Assembly: GCA_039030335.1 (NCBI GenBank)
Contig: JBCCEJ010000102.1
Span: 1 to 15,850, forward strand
Source of the DNA: JBCCEJ01 sp039030335
GTDB lineage: Bacteria; Pseudomonadota; Gammaproteobacteria; HK1
DNA length: 15,850 nucleotides
Reading direction: 5' to 3'
A model generated the notes under the pieces. That model did not search any database and had not been told where the DNA came from. It saw nothing but the letters and a program-made list of their open reading frames with translations. The position numbers and the translations under genes were made by a program. Positions 6,892-14,525 of the stretch are shown here, piece after piece. Within the stretch, counting starts at the first letter, position 1. Every line of letters begins with the position of its first letter.

Positions 6892-7659
6892 CTAACCCTC
6901 GGGAGTTCGCAGCGCTGGCAGTCCGACCCCGGTCGACTCGAATCCGCCGTCGCACGAGATGGCCTGTCCGGTGATGTAGCTCGCCTTCTCTGAACATAGA
7001 AATACGATGAGCTCCGCGATCTCCTGTTCCGTGCCGTAGCGGTTGAGCGGAATAGCATCGTGGTAGGCCGAGATAATCTCCGGTGTGTGCACTGCGATCG
7101 CGAGTTTGGTTCGTACTGGACCAGGTGACACGCAGTTCACGCGCACGCCGTATTCGCCGAGTTCGGCGGCCTGCTGTTTGGTCAGATGGATCACTGCGGC
7201 CTTCGAGGTGCCGTAGGCGACGCGCAGCGTACTCGCCCTGACTCCGGAGATGGAACCGATATTGACGATGGCGCCAGCGGTCTTCTTGAGCTCAGGCGCG
7301 ATCGCCTGAGAGCACAGGAATACGCCGTCCAGATTCGTCGCCATCACGGTGCGCCAACGCGCGAAAGTGGTTTGCTCGAGCGGTCCAAAATCGGCTACGC
7401 CCGCGTTGTTGACGAGTGCGTCGACGCGGCCCTGTGCCTGTATCGCTTCCGCGGCCATAGCGTCGACGGCGTCCGGATCGGAGACGTCGCAAGCGATGCC
7501 ATGGGCGCCGTCGAACCCGTCCCGCGCCGTGGACAGGGCCTCGGTATCGCGGTCGACCATGACGACACGCCAGCCGGCTGCGATGAAAAGACGGCTCGTG
7601 GCGAGACCGATGCCTCGCGCTGCGCCCGTCACGATCGCGACTTTCTGAGATGTTTCCAT
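6892..7659 (-). CDS. SDR family NAD-preferring dehydrogenase
   Basis: A 255-residue classical short-chain dehydrogenase/reductase, cytoplasmic, oxidising an alcohol or reducing a ketone. The cofactor loop TGAARGIG is at 11-18. Asp36, ending beta-strand 2 in 'RVVMVDRD', predicts NAD(H). NNAG is at 84-87, catalytic Ser136 in 'NIGSISG', and Tyr149 and Lys153 in 'AYGTSKAA'; 'PGPVRT' follows at 179-184 and 'CDGGF' at 236-240. The start at 7659 is where the Rossmann strand begins, with GAGG 4 bases upstream; the 87 codons of open frame upstream overlap the next SDR gene and are not protein-like. It lies 59 bases downstream of the second SDR gene on the same strand, probably in one operon, and converges on the Ntn hydrolase gene with 33 bases between. 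Substrate is unknown. Confidence 0.93.
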   Translation of the reverse strand: METSQKVAIVTGAARGIGLATSRLFIAAGWRVVMVDRDTEALSTARDGFDGAHGIACDVSDPDAVDAMAAEAIQAQGRVDALVNNAGVADFGPLEQTTFARWRTVMATNLDGVFLCSQAIAPELKKTAGAIVNIGSISGVRASTLRVAYGTSKAAVIHLTKQQAAELGEYGVRVNCVSPGPVRTKLAIAVHTPEIISAYHDAIPLNRYGTEQEIAELIVFLCSEKASYITGQAISCDGGFESTGVGLPALRTPEG

Positions 7660-7718
7660 GCTGCCTCGGTTGGTGGGTGCCAGCGTCGCCGACCTGCCGT
7701 GTTGACCGGGTGGTGTGG

Positions 7719-8483
7719 TCAGACCGTGATCGAGAAGCCACCGTCGACCGGTATCGCCGTCCCGGTCAGGAAGTCTGAGGCTGCGCTCGCGAGAAACACG
7801 GCGATGCCCTGCATGTCGTCGATGGTGCCCCAGCGTCCGGCCGCGGTCCGATCCAGGACGCGCTGATGCAGGCCGTCTACCTCGCTTCGGGCGCGCTGCG
7901 TCAGTTCGGTGTCGATCCAACCGGGGAGAAAGCAGTTCACCTGGATATTGTCACCGGCCCACGCCGTTGCCAGCGCCCGCGTCAGCTGTACGATGCCACC
8001 TTTGCTGGCCGCGTAGGCGGTTCCCCACGGCGAACCGAACAGCGACAACATGGAGCCGTTGTTCAGGATCTTGCCGCCACCGCGCGCGCGCATGTGCGCG
8101 TAGCACGCCTTCGACGCCATGAAGGCGCTGGACAGATTCGTGTCGATCACCTGATGCCAGTCTTCGTCCGGCAGGTCTTCCGGACGTTTCCGAATGTTGG
8201 TACCGGCGTTGTTGATCAGGATGTCGATGCCGCCGAGTTCGCGGACCGCGGCTTCGGCCATGGCCTGCAAGCTGTCGCTCGACGTGACATCGGTCGGGAC
8301 GGCGACCGCCCTGACACCGTGCTGAGCCAGGGCCTCTACGGCCGCAGCGTTCTTGTCGGGGTTGCGCGCGGCCACGACGATGTCGGCCCCTGCCCTGGCG
8401 AGGCCGGTCGCCATGCCGAGACCAATACCGCCGTTGCCGCCCGTGACGACGGCGATCTTGCCGCTCAGGTCGAAGAGTTCCAT
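7719..8483 (-). CDS. SDR family oxidoreductase (gluconate/glucose dehydrogenase-like)
   Basis: A 254-residue classical SDR. TGGNGGIG is at 14-21, NNAG at 91-94, catalytic Ser144 in 'NNGSMLS', Tyr157 and Lys161 in 'AYAASKGG', and 'VDGGF' at 246-250. Arg40 at the end of beta-strand 2 ('VVAARN') favours NADP(H), in contrast to the Asp of the neighbouring SDR. The overall look resembles the gluconate 5-dehydrogenase / KduD / glucose 1-dehydrogenase branch, but that is recalled similarity, not proof. The ATG at 8483 has GAGG 8 bases upstream; the 24 extra codons upstream lie in the divergent control region. As first gene of the two-SDR unit it diverges from the DUF1989 gene across 238 bases that contain a perfect palindrome. 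Confidence 0.92.
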   Translation of the reverse strand: MELFDLSGKIAVVTGGNGGIGLGMATGLARAGADIVVAARNPDKNAAAVEALAQHGVRAVAVPTDVTSSDSLQAMAEAAVRELGGIDILINNAGTNIRKRPEDLPDEDWHQVIDTNLSSAFMASKACYAHMRARGGGKILNNGSMLSLFGSPWGTAYAASKGGIVQLTRALATAWAGDNIQVNCFLPGWIDTELTQRARSEVDGLHQRVLDRTAAGRWGTIDDMQGIAVFLASAASDFLTGTAIPVDGGFSITV

Positions 8484-8626
8484 GTTGTTAGGCCTCGCTT
8501 TGCCGATGTTTCCTGTCGCGGCCGGCATTGTCGCGTGTGCAGCGGCGCAGTGCATCAGTCAGCCGGTTGTCCTGAGCCAGCCGTAGCCACTATGGCGGGC
8601 CGCAGCCCGACAATTGCGCGGCACCT

Positions 8627-8640
8627 GTCTGACGTCAGAC
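8627..8640. promoter_or_regulatory. Perfect 14-bp palindrome in divergent promoter region (operator candidate)
   Basis: GTCTGACGTCAGAC is perfectly self-complementary; with one mismatched pair it extends to 20 bases (CC-t-palindrome-t-GG, 8624-8643). It lies between the SDR operon start (8483) and the DUF1989 start (8722), upstream of a possible -10 (TAAACT, 8678-8683) for the latter. Symmetric sites with TCTGAC/GTCAGA halves are typical of dimeric repressors such as GntR-type proteins, but no regulator gene lies in the window. Confidence 0.5.
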
Positions 8641-8721
8641 TGGCCCGTCAGCATCGGATCCGGCTACCCGGTAGCGGTAAACTGCGGCCAACGCTTTGAG
8701 ATTCTTGGTGAGCGATTAACC

Positions 8722-9582
8722 ATGCAGCCGTCTTCAGTTCCGGTCGCCCCGGTAGACGCAGCCGAGCGGCAAGCTGCCCCGCCGGTCGTTTGCTACACGG
8801 TTTCGCAGCTGCCGAAGTTCGACGAAGACTTCTACGCCACGGTCAGGGCTGACATGTCGCTGATGCACACCGTGATGGTCCCGCCACGCGATGCCCGCGC
8901 GTTCGAGGTGCCAGCTGGCCACGTGTTCCGCATTCTCAGTGTCGAAGGCCCACAGGTTGGCGATCTGAACCTGTGGAATCTCTACGACTTCAACGAGCGC
9001 TTCTTCAGCGGTAAGACGCGCCAGCTGCACGCGTCTCATCTGACCACCGGCGACCGGCTGTGGAGCAGCCTGCCGGGCATGCGGCCGATGGCTACGATCA
9101 CGCACGACACGCTGCAGTGGTACGGCTGGGATGCGGACGGGGCAGGCGTACACGATGTGATCGGAACGCGCTGCGACCCATATACGCAAAAGCTGTTGCA
9201 GGGCGTTGAGTACCATCACTGCTGTCACTCCAACCTTACACGCGCGCTGGCGGCACAGACCGGCCTGCGCCTGACTGAGGCGGAGTCACTGGTGCACGAC
9301 GTCATGAACGTCTTCATGTGCACCGGCTTCACTTTGGATACCCATCAGTACTTCATGAAAGCGAGCCCCGTGCGGCCTGGCGACTTCATCGAGTATTTCG
9401 CCGAGATGGATTTGCTGGTCGGGCTGTCGGCATGCCCGGGTGGTGACTGTAGCGCCAGTCACTCAGATGATTCGGCGCGCTGTCATCCGCTGCAGGTAGA
9501 GATCTACAAGCCACTGGATGCGGCGTTGGCCGGTTGGTCTCCGAACCCGCGCAGCGACTACAGTCGCACGCACGGCACCTAG
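8722..9582 (+). CDS. DUF1989 (urea carboxylase-associated family) protein
   Basis: A 286-residue protein recognised as DUF1989 from 'GPQVGDLNLWN' (76-86), the cysteine/histidine stretch 'YHHCCHSNL' (164-172), and 'ACPGGDCS' (238-245 region) near the C-terminus. The conserved His and Cys residues suggest a metal site, but the family's reaction is not established; members often sit beside urea carboxylase or glycine-cleavage-like aminomethyltransferase genes. Neither partner is here: the gene is a single unit between divergent SDRs and a convergent dioxygenase gene. The ATG at 8722 is chosen for GGTGAG at 8707-8712; 36 upstream open codons overlap the operator region. A possible -10, TAAACT at 8678-8683, has no clear -35. 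The N-terminal 25 or so residues are low-complexity and probably disordered. Confidence 0.85.
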   Translation: MQPSSVPVAPVDAAERQAAPPVVCYTVSQLPKFDEDFYATVRADMSLMHTVMVPPRDARAFEVPAGHVFRILSVEGPQVGDLNLWNLYDFNERFFSGKTRQLHASHLTTGDRLWSSLPGMRPMATITHDTLQWYGWDADGAGVHDVIGTRCDPYTQKLLQGVEYHHCCHSNLTRALAAQTGLRLTEAESLVHDVMNVFMCTGFTLDTHQYFMKASPVRPGDFIEYFAEMDLLVGLSACPGGDCSASHSDDSARCHPLQVEIYKPLDAALAGWSPNPRSDYSRTHGT

Positions 9583-9642
9583 CCTGCGTTCAGGCAGTGT
9601 TCGTATTGGTCGAGTTGGTCGCCGCCAGCGGCGCGCGTGACG

Positions 9643-10302
9643 TCACACCACGAAGTCGAAATTCGCCGCGTGCCCGGATCGACCATTCGCGAGCGCGACT
9701 GGCTGCAGGTTGAGCGTCAGGGCGGCGCGTCTTGATGGCAGTAGTCGCTGCAGCAACCAGTCGCGTTGATTGTCGGGATGTCCACGCAGATAGAGCTGTG
9801 TCGTCAGCAGGGTGTTGCCTTTCCGAATGAGCTTGACGTGGATGTGGGGCGGGCGCCCCGGGTACGGCACCGGGACGATCGTAAGGAACTGGTAACGCGC
9901 GTCCGCATCGACATCGACAGCGCCAAAACCCTGAAAGGCCGCGTCGAAATGTTCGACACCCGGCTGTGCCGGGTGGTTGTAAATGCCGTTGGCGTCACAT
10001 TGCCAGATCTCGACCCGCACCTCCGTGAGGGGTGAGCCGCGCGCATTGCGAACCTGGCCGCTGAGGTGGAGCGGCGATCCGGCGGGGTGTCCGCCAGTGC
10101 CCGAGACCAGCAGGTCGCCATCGTGATCGGTGGGAACACGCACCGGGTAGAACGGGCCTTCAGCCTGCGATGGCGTAAGCTGCGCTGTGCGCGCGTCCGC
10201 CGGCGCGGTCAGGCTTACAACACTGCTGAATCCGGCGAAGCTCGCGCGGAGCGCTGCGCGGAGCATCGATCGGCGGCTTGCGCGGTTCGGGATGTCAGGC
10301 AT
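9643..10302 (-). CDS. Intradiol ring-cleavage dioxygenase with Tat signal peptide
   Basis: A 219-residue non-haem Fe(III) dioxygenase of the protocatechuate 3,4-dioxygenase / catechol 1,2-dioxygenase superfamily. All four iron ligands are visible: Tyr108 in 'WQCDANGIYNHP', Tyr147 in 'PVPYPGR', and His153 and His155 in 'PPHIHVKL'; the adjacent Arg150 is also conserved. The N-terminus carries a twin-arginine signal, 'ASRRSMLRAAL' at 8-18, then a hydrophobic stretch and 'PADA' around 34-37, so the folded enzyme should be exported to the periplasm. It is a single polypeptide, unlike the alpha/beta heteromers of catabolic protocatechuate dioxygenases. ATG 10302 is chosen because the Tat motif then sits at the usual place; no strong SD is present, and a GTG at 10368 is an alternative. 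It lies 133 bases downstream of the aldolase gene on the same strand. Confidence 0.9.
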   Translation of the reverse strand: MPDIPNRASRRSMLRAALRASFAGFSSVVSLTAPADARTAQLTPSQAEGPFYPVRVPTDHDGDLLVSGTGGHPAGSPLHLSGQVRNARGSPLTEVRVEIWQCDANGIYNHPAQPGVEHFDAAFQGFGAVDVDADARYQFLTIVPVPYPGRPPHIHVKLIRKGNTLLTTQLYLRGHPDNQRDWLLQRLLPSRRAALTLNLQPVALANGRSGHAANFDFVV

Positions 10303-10435
10303 GTGCGGCTTCGCAAAAGGCTGCGGCGGTCTTATGGTTCGGACCCACGGTGGCGCGCCGGGTTGCACTGGCGTTGCGGTACGCTGCGGCGCGATTGCTC
10401 AGTACGGCCAGCGCGTCCCAATGCTCATGCCAGCG

Positions 10436-11323
10436 CTAGTCAGCCAGATCCAGATCCCGCAGCGCCGTGCGAATCCGTGCCTGATGAGCCTCATCGGGCA
10501 TGGTCATCGGCTGTCGGGCCAGGCCGGCATCGCAGCCTTGCAGTGACTGGGCGAACTTCGTCGCCGCCGGGAGGATGTCGTGGGGTTGCAGTGCGTTCCA
10601 GAGCCGCAGCAATTTCAGGTGCAGACTGAGTGCGGTCACGTGGTCGTCACGCTGCACTGCGTTCCAAAGTGCCACAGAGGGACGCGGTGCCGCCGACAGA
10701 ATTGCCGCGATGGAACCATGCGCGCCGAGCGTGTACGACGAGTACATGAGAGCGTCCACCGCGCTGAATATGAGCTTGTCGGCCTGGACGTCGGCCATCA
10801 GGTCCGCGAACAGCTTCAGGTCGCCAGCGGACTGCTTCACGCCGATAACATCGGGTACTTCTTCCATGACACGGATGAGTAGCCCGGGCGAGAGGTAGGT
10901 CCACGGCACGACGTTATAGATGATGATCTTGCGGCCGGTTTCTCCCGCCAGCCTCCGAAAATGGTCGACCATGGCGTCGTCCGTCGGGCGGAAAAGGTAG
11001 TGCACCGGAGTGACTTGCAGGGCCGCCACATCGAGGTCCTGCAGCGCACGCCCCCGGGCGACTGCTTCGCGGGTGCTGTCCGTGATGATGCCCGCAATAA
11101 CCGGCGCGCGGCCGGCTGTCGCGTCGACGGCCGCCGCGATCAGGTCGGGAAACTCATCTGCCGACAGCGTGTGACCCTCACCGGTTGAGCCGCCGACGGC
11201 GACGCCGTTCGCGCCGGAATCGAGCAGCCAGTTGTTCTGCTTCGCCACCGCGCCATGCACGATGGCACCGCTCGCATCAAATGGTGTGGTTGCCGGGGGA
11301 ATGACCCCGCTTAGTTCGCTCAT
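10436..11323 (-). CDS. DHDPS/NAL family aldolase (not a true DapA)
   Basis: A 295-residue class I (Schiff-base) pyruvate-type aldolase or hydratase-aldolase of the dihydrodipicolinate synthase / N-acetylneuraminate lyase family. 'GGSTGEG' is at 44-50, the catalytic Tyr136 in 'IIIYNVVP', and the Schiff-base Lys163 in 'VIGVKQSAGD'. The length is standard. The Arg that binds aspartate semialdehyde in genuine DapA (five residues after the Tyr, R138 in E. coli) is replaced by Trp141 in 'YNVVPWTY', so lysine biosynthesis is unlikely; cleavage or formation of another 2-oxo acid is more probable. The ATG at 11323 has only a weak SD. It is the first gene of a probable unit with the downstream dioxygenase and diverges from the desaturase gene. 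Confidence 0.9.
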   Translation of the reverse strand: MSELSGVIPPATTPFDASGAIVHGAVAKQNNWLLDSGANGVAVGGSTGEGHTLSADEFPDLIAAAVDATAGRAPVIAGIITDSTREAVARGRALQDLDVAALQVTPVHYLFRPTDDAMVDHFRRLAGETGRKIIIYNVVPWTYLSPGLLIRVMEEVPDVIGVKQSAGDLKLFADLMADVQADKLIFSAVDALMYSSYTLGAHGSIAAILSAAPRPSVALWNAVQRDDHVTALSLHLKLLRLWNALQPHDILPAATKFAQSLQGCDAGLARQPMTMPDEAHQARIRTALRDLDLAD

Positions 11324-11428
11324 GGGTGCGTTCTCATCGGATCGTTGGAGGCGATAGCGGGCGCCGTGCTGCGGCGCGCCGGCCAGTTCGCATCAAGCTG
11401 CAGTCGGAAACGTTGTGCGGCCGCCATC

Positions 11429-11438
11429 GACTATAGTC
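11429..11438. promoter_or_regulatory. 10-bp palindrome containing TATAGT between aldolase and desaturase genes
   Basis: GACTATAGTC is perfectly symmetric and contains TATAGT on both strands, a possible -10 for either divergent gene. No convincing -35 is seen on either side at 16-18 bases. It lies near the middle of the 178-base gap between the two start codons. Confidence 0.3.
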
Positions 11439-11501
11439 CAGGCGCGGCGATTGTTTGCATACTATTCAATCCTGTTGGACGAAGCAGGTAAACTCTCTCG
11501 G

Positions 11502-12515
11502 ATGAATATCAAAGGCAGTGAATTTCGCGAAGACGTCCGGCGTCAGCACCCGCTCCCGCCCGAGGTCTTGAGGCGGCTTACGACCCTGGACGATTCCCGG
11601 GCGTGGGTATCCGTCGCCTGGAACGCGCTGGCTCTCGTTGTCGTAATCGGCCTGGGGCTGTGGTTCTGGACGTTGCCGCCCGTCGTCGCGGTCGGGGCCG
11701 TCGCGGCGCTTCTGTTACCGATAGCCCTGGTGCAACAGGCCTGTTTTGTCATCGCCCATGACGCGGCTCACTACCGTCTGTTCAAGGCACGCTGGCTGAA
11801 CGAGTTCGTCGGGCGTGCGTTCGCGACGGTTGTCGGTATTCCGATGCGTTCTTACCGCGTGGTGCATCGTTTGCATCACAACGATCTGTACGGCGAAACC
11901 GACCCCGATACGCCGATTCACGGAGGTTATCCACGTGGCCGGCTCTACCTGTTGAAAAAGCTCGCGCGCGACCTGACCGGCAGTACCGCCCGTAAAACCT
12001 ACGGCTATTTCTTCGGCAACCCGGTCATCAACGACGATCTGGGCACCCGCGCGCGCCCACTGGACGACACCGCACCCGCGCTACGCGAGGCTGCCCGGGC
12101 CGACCGCTGGTGGGTCGCGGCGTTTCATGTGCTGTTGCCGCTGATCGCCTGGTACACGGGGTGGCTAACCGAGTATCTGGTGCTCTGGATCCTGCCCCTG
12201 GTCACGGTATTGCAGGCGGTGCTGCGCTTCAGAGCCATTCTGGAACACGGTGCGGTAAACGACTTCAGGTCGCCGTTGACCGCCGCGCGCACGAATCTCG
12301 GGCCCGCCTGGCTCATGAACTCGTTGTTTCCGCACAACGTGCACTACCACGTCGAACACCACTTGTATCCGGCGATCCCGCACTACCACCTGCCGGCCTG
12401 TCATGCCGAACTCGCGGCGCGTGGCTGGCTGGACGAGGCCGAAGTCTGCGACGTATTCGATACGATGCGCCGGGTTTTTGCCGACCCGGTCAGTACCCGC
12501 GCCGCGACGGCCTGA
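11502..12515 (+). CDS. Membrane fatty acid desaturase family protein
   Basis: A 337-residue integral membrane di-iron enzyme that introduces a double bond or hydroxyl into an acyl chain. The three histidine boxes are intact: HDAAH (86-90), HRLHH (122-126) and HVEHH (283-287), the last followed by the typical 'LYPAIPHYHLP'. Hydrophobic helices are at about 36-58 and 61-85 before box 1, and about 204-222 and 225-245 between boxes 2 and 3. The domain and length match the family. ATG 11502 is preferred because charged N-terminal sequence starts there; the SD is weak, and the frame is open to 11415. TAAACT at 11489-11494 could be a -10 very close to the ATG, which would give an almost leaderless mRNA. 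It stands alone and converges on the GNAT gene with 26 bases between. Electron donor and substrate are unknown. Confidence 0.92.
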   Translation: MNIKGSEFREDVRRQHPLPPEVLRRLTTLDDSRAWVSVAWNALALVVVIGLGLWFWTLPPVVAVGAVAALLLPIALVQQACFVIAHDAAHYRLFKARWLNEFVGRAFATVVGIPMRSYRVVHRLHHNDLYGETDPDTPIHGGYPRGRLYLLKKLARDLTGSTARKTYGYFFGNPVINDDLGTRARPLDDTAPALREAARADRWWVAAFHVLLPLIAWYTGWLTEYLVLWILPLVTVLQAVLRFRAILEHGAVNDFRSPLTAARTNLGPAWLMNSLFPHNVHYHVEHHLYPAIPHYHLPACHAELAARGWLDEAEVCDVFDTMRRVFADPVSTRAATA

Positions 12516-12541
12516 CAGCTACCGGGGGCGCTTCGGTTACC

Positions 12542-13225
12542 TTACACCTCGGCGAGTCGGGTGCGCTGCTGGCCGCCAGTGTCGAAATTGTCCGGGTGGA
12601 GCCAACGCTGCATACGGCTGGCTACAGCGGGCCATTCCCGGTCGAGCAGAGCGTATTGCGCTGCGTCCCGGTTGCGCCCTTTCACGATCGCGTGCTGATA
12701 CAGCGTGCCTTCGCGCACGAAGCCAAGTCGCTCGGCGGCACGGCAGCACCGACTGTTTGCAGCGTCGCTCCGCCATGAGATGCGGCGGTAACGCAGATCG
12801 TCGAACAGCCAGCGAAACAGCAGATACATCGCCTCGGTCGCGCCGCGCGTGCGCTGCAAAGCGGGCGCAAACCAGAGGTAGTCGAGCTCTAGCGTCGCCA
12901 GGTCGACACGAATGTTGCGCAGGCTGAACATGCCTTTCGGTTCTGCGTCCGCCTGGTCGACGACGACGTAATACTCGCCATCATCGGGCCCGACGAAGTC
13001 GGTTAGCCAAACCTCGAATTCCGCCACCGTGCCAAACGGGCCATGCGGCAGGAAGTCCCACACGACCCGTGCCTTGTTCTCGATGTGTGAGCAGCGGAAC
13101 AGCGGCTCGCAGTGCCGTTCCACGTCGAGCCGTTCCAGGCGTACCGACGTGCCGTCTACCCGCCCGGCCAGTGGTCGGGCGCGCGGTACTGTATCGACCG
13201 GAGCGGTACTGACGGTCCTGCTCAC
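12542..13225 (-). CDS. GNAT family acetyltransferase, RimJ/RimL-like
   Basis: A 227-residue acetyltransferase resembling the RimJ/RimL ribosomal-protein acetyltransferase branch. After 'GTSVRLERLD' near residue 25 the fold runs to 'LDYLWFAPALQRTRGATEAM', whose Q-R-T-R-G-A-T segment is the acetyl-CoA pyrophosphate loop, then 'RISWRSDAANSRCCRAAERL' and 'GFVREG', the classic C-terminal part of this subfamily. The GTG at 13225 is 5 bases after the thiolase stop codon (13231-13233) and has no clear SD, so translation is probably coupled to the thiolase. The frame remains open far upstream, but that part lies over the thiolase gene. Target (protein N-terminus, small amine or acyl acceptor) cannot be told. 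Confidence 0.88.
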   Translation of the reverse strand: MSRTVSTAPVDTVPRARPLAGRVDGTSVRLERLDVERHCEPLFRCSHIENKARVVWDFLPHGPFGTVAEFEVWLTDFVGPDDGEYYVVVDQADAEPKGMFSLRNIRVDLATLELDYLWFAPALQRTRGATEAMYLLFRWLFDDLRYRRISWRSDAANSRCCRAAERLGFVREGTLYQHAIVKGRNRDAAQYALLDREWPAVASRMQRWLHPDNFDTGGQQRTRLAEV

Positions 13226-13230
13226 GCCAG

Positions 13231-14400
13231 CTACTTCAGCGGTTCGAGGATTGCGCAGTAGTTCGCCACTGCCATCCCGCCCATGTTGAACACGCCAGCG
13301 AGCTCGGGGCGATCGAGTTGCATAGCGCCCGCGTCGCCGGTCAATTGCATGGCGCTCAGGACATGCATCGATACTCCCGTGGCGCCAATGGGATGGCCTT
13401 TGGCCTTCAGGCCGCCCGACGGGTTGACCGGCAATTTGCCGTCGCGCTCGGTCCAACCCTCGAGAATCGCGCGGGCGCCACATCCCTGCGGTGTCAGGCC
13501 CATGGCTTCGTATTCGAGCAGTTCGGCGATCGTGAAACAGTCGTGCGTCTCGACGAAGTCGAGATCGCCGAGCGTCACGCCGGCGTCGCCCAGGGTCTTT
13601 TGCCAGGCGTTGCGCGGACCTTCGAATGCCAACAGGTCGCGAGGCGCAACCGGCAGCCGGTCGCTGACCAGATTGGAGGCGCGAATTCGAATCGCCTTGC
13701 CCGATGCGCGCGCCGTCTCCTCATCGGTCATGACGACCGCGGCCGCGCCGTCGGTGATCATCGAGCAATCCGTGCGTTTGAGCGGTGCTTCAATCATCGG
13801 GTTCTTATCGGATTCGAAGCGGCAGAACTCGTACCCGAGGTCTTTTTGGACGTGTGCCAGCGGATTGCGCGACCCGTTCGCGTGATTCTTCGCAGCGATG
13901 CGTGCGATGGCGTCACTCTGGTCGCCGTAGGCCTGGAAGTAGGACCGCGCGACGCGCGCGAACACACCGCCAAATCCCATGTTCCCGGCATTGGCCTGCT
14001 CCGGTTCGTGCAGCGCTTTCAGCAGGATGGGACCGACTTCGGCACTGCTCAAATGGGTCATTTTCTCGACCCCGACGACGAGCACATGGCGGGCTGCCCC
14101 GGAAGCGATGGCGCGCCCGGCATGTAAGATGGCGGTTGACCCGGTCGCACACGCGTTCTCTACGCGGCTGGCGGTCTTGAACCGCAAGACGGGATCGATC
14201 TCCATCGGCAAAGAGGCGCTGAAGTCCTGGTTCGAGAGCCCGCCATTGAAGTGTCCGACGATAATCTCGTCGATGTCGGCCGCGTCGAGCCCGGCGTCCG
14301 CCAGCGCACCGCGCGCCACTTTGGTAACCAGCGATTCAACCGTTTCCTCCGGCAGCTTGCCGAATCGGCTGTGCGACCAGCCAATGATGCACGCGGACAT
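13231..14400 (-). CDS. Thiolase family protein (acetyl-CoA acetyltransferase / SCP2-thiolase-like)
   Basis: A 389-residue thiolase superfamily enzyme that would cleave a 3-oxoacyl-CoA with CoA, or condense two acyl-CoAs. The nucleophile is Cys84 in 'VENACATGS'; His286 in 'VETHDCFT' and His336 in 'GHPIGATG' (335-342) complete the active site together with 'NPSGG' (326-330). The usual C-terminal C-x-G acid/base motif is absent; 'FNMGGMAVANY' (371-381) stands there, as in SCP2-type and other thiolase-like branches, so the direction of reaction is uncertain. The ATG at 14400 is well supported by GAGG 7 bases upstream. The gene is followed 5 bases after its stop by a GNAT gene and diverges from the MFS transporter with 125 bases between. 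Confidence 0.92.
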   Translation of the reverse strand: MSACIIGWSHSRFGKLPEETVESLVTKVARGALADAGLDAADIDEIIVGHFNGGLSNQDFSASLPMEIDPVLRFKTASRVENACATGSTAILHAGRAIASGAARHVLVVGVEKMTHLSSAEVGPILLKALHEPEQANAGNMGFGGVFARVARSYFQAYGDQSDAIARIAAKNHANGSRNPLAHVQKDLGYEFCRFESDKNPMIEAPLKRTDCSMITDGAAAVVMTDEETARASGKAIRIRASNLVSDRLPVAPRDLLAFEGPRNAWQKTLGDAGVTLGDLDFVETHDCFTIAELLEYEAMGLTPQGCGARAILEGWTERDGKLPVNPSGGLKAKGHPIGATGVSMHVLSAMQLTGDAGAMQLDRPELAGVFNMGGMAVANYCAILEPLK

Positions 14401-14525
14401 GGGAGTACCTCGTCAGGGCATTGCGGAGATGGCAACGAGCCAAATTCTACGCCAACCGTGATGGTTTGCATGGTCGGGTCTGACCGTGCGGGTGGCGCGG
14501 TGCTGCTGACTGGGGTTGCGCGTCC

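Noticed and set aside
9619..9634. GCCGC/GCGGC mini-hairpin between the convergent DUF1989 and dioxygenase genes as a terminator.
   Set aside because: The stem is only about 5 bp and no T-tract follows on either strand.
9637..9646. Palindrome GTGACGTCAC at the end of the dioxygenase gene.
   Set aside because: It overlaps the stop codon between convergent genes, where no promoter is expected, and is short enough to be chance.
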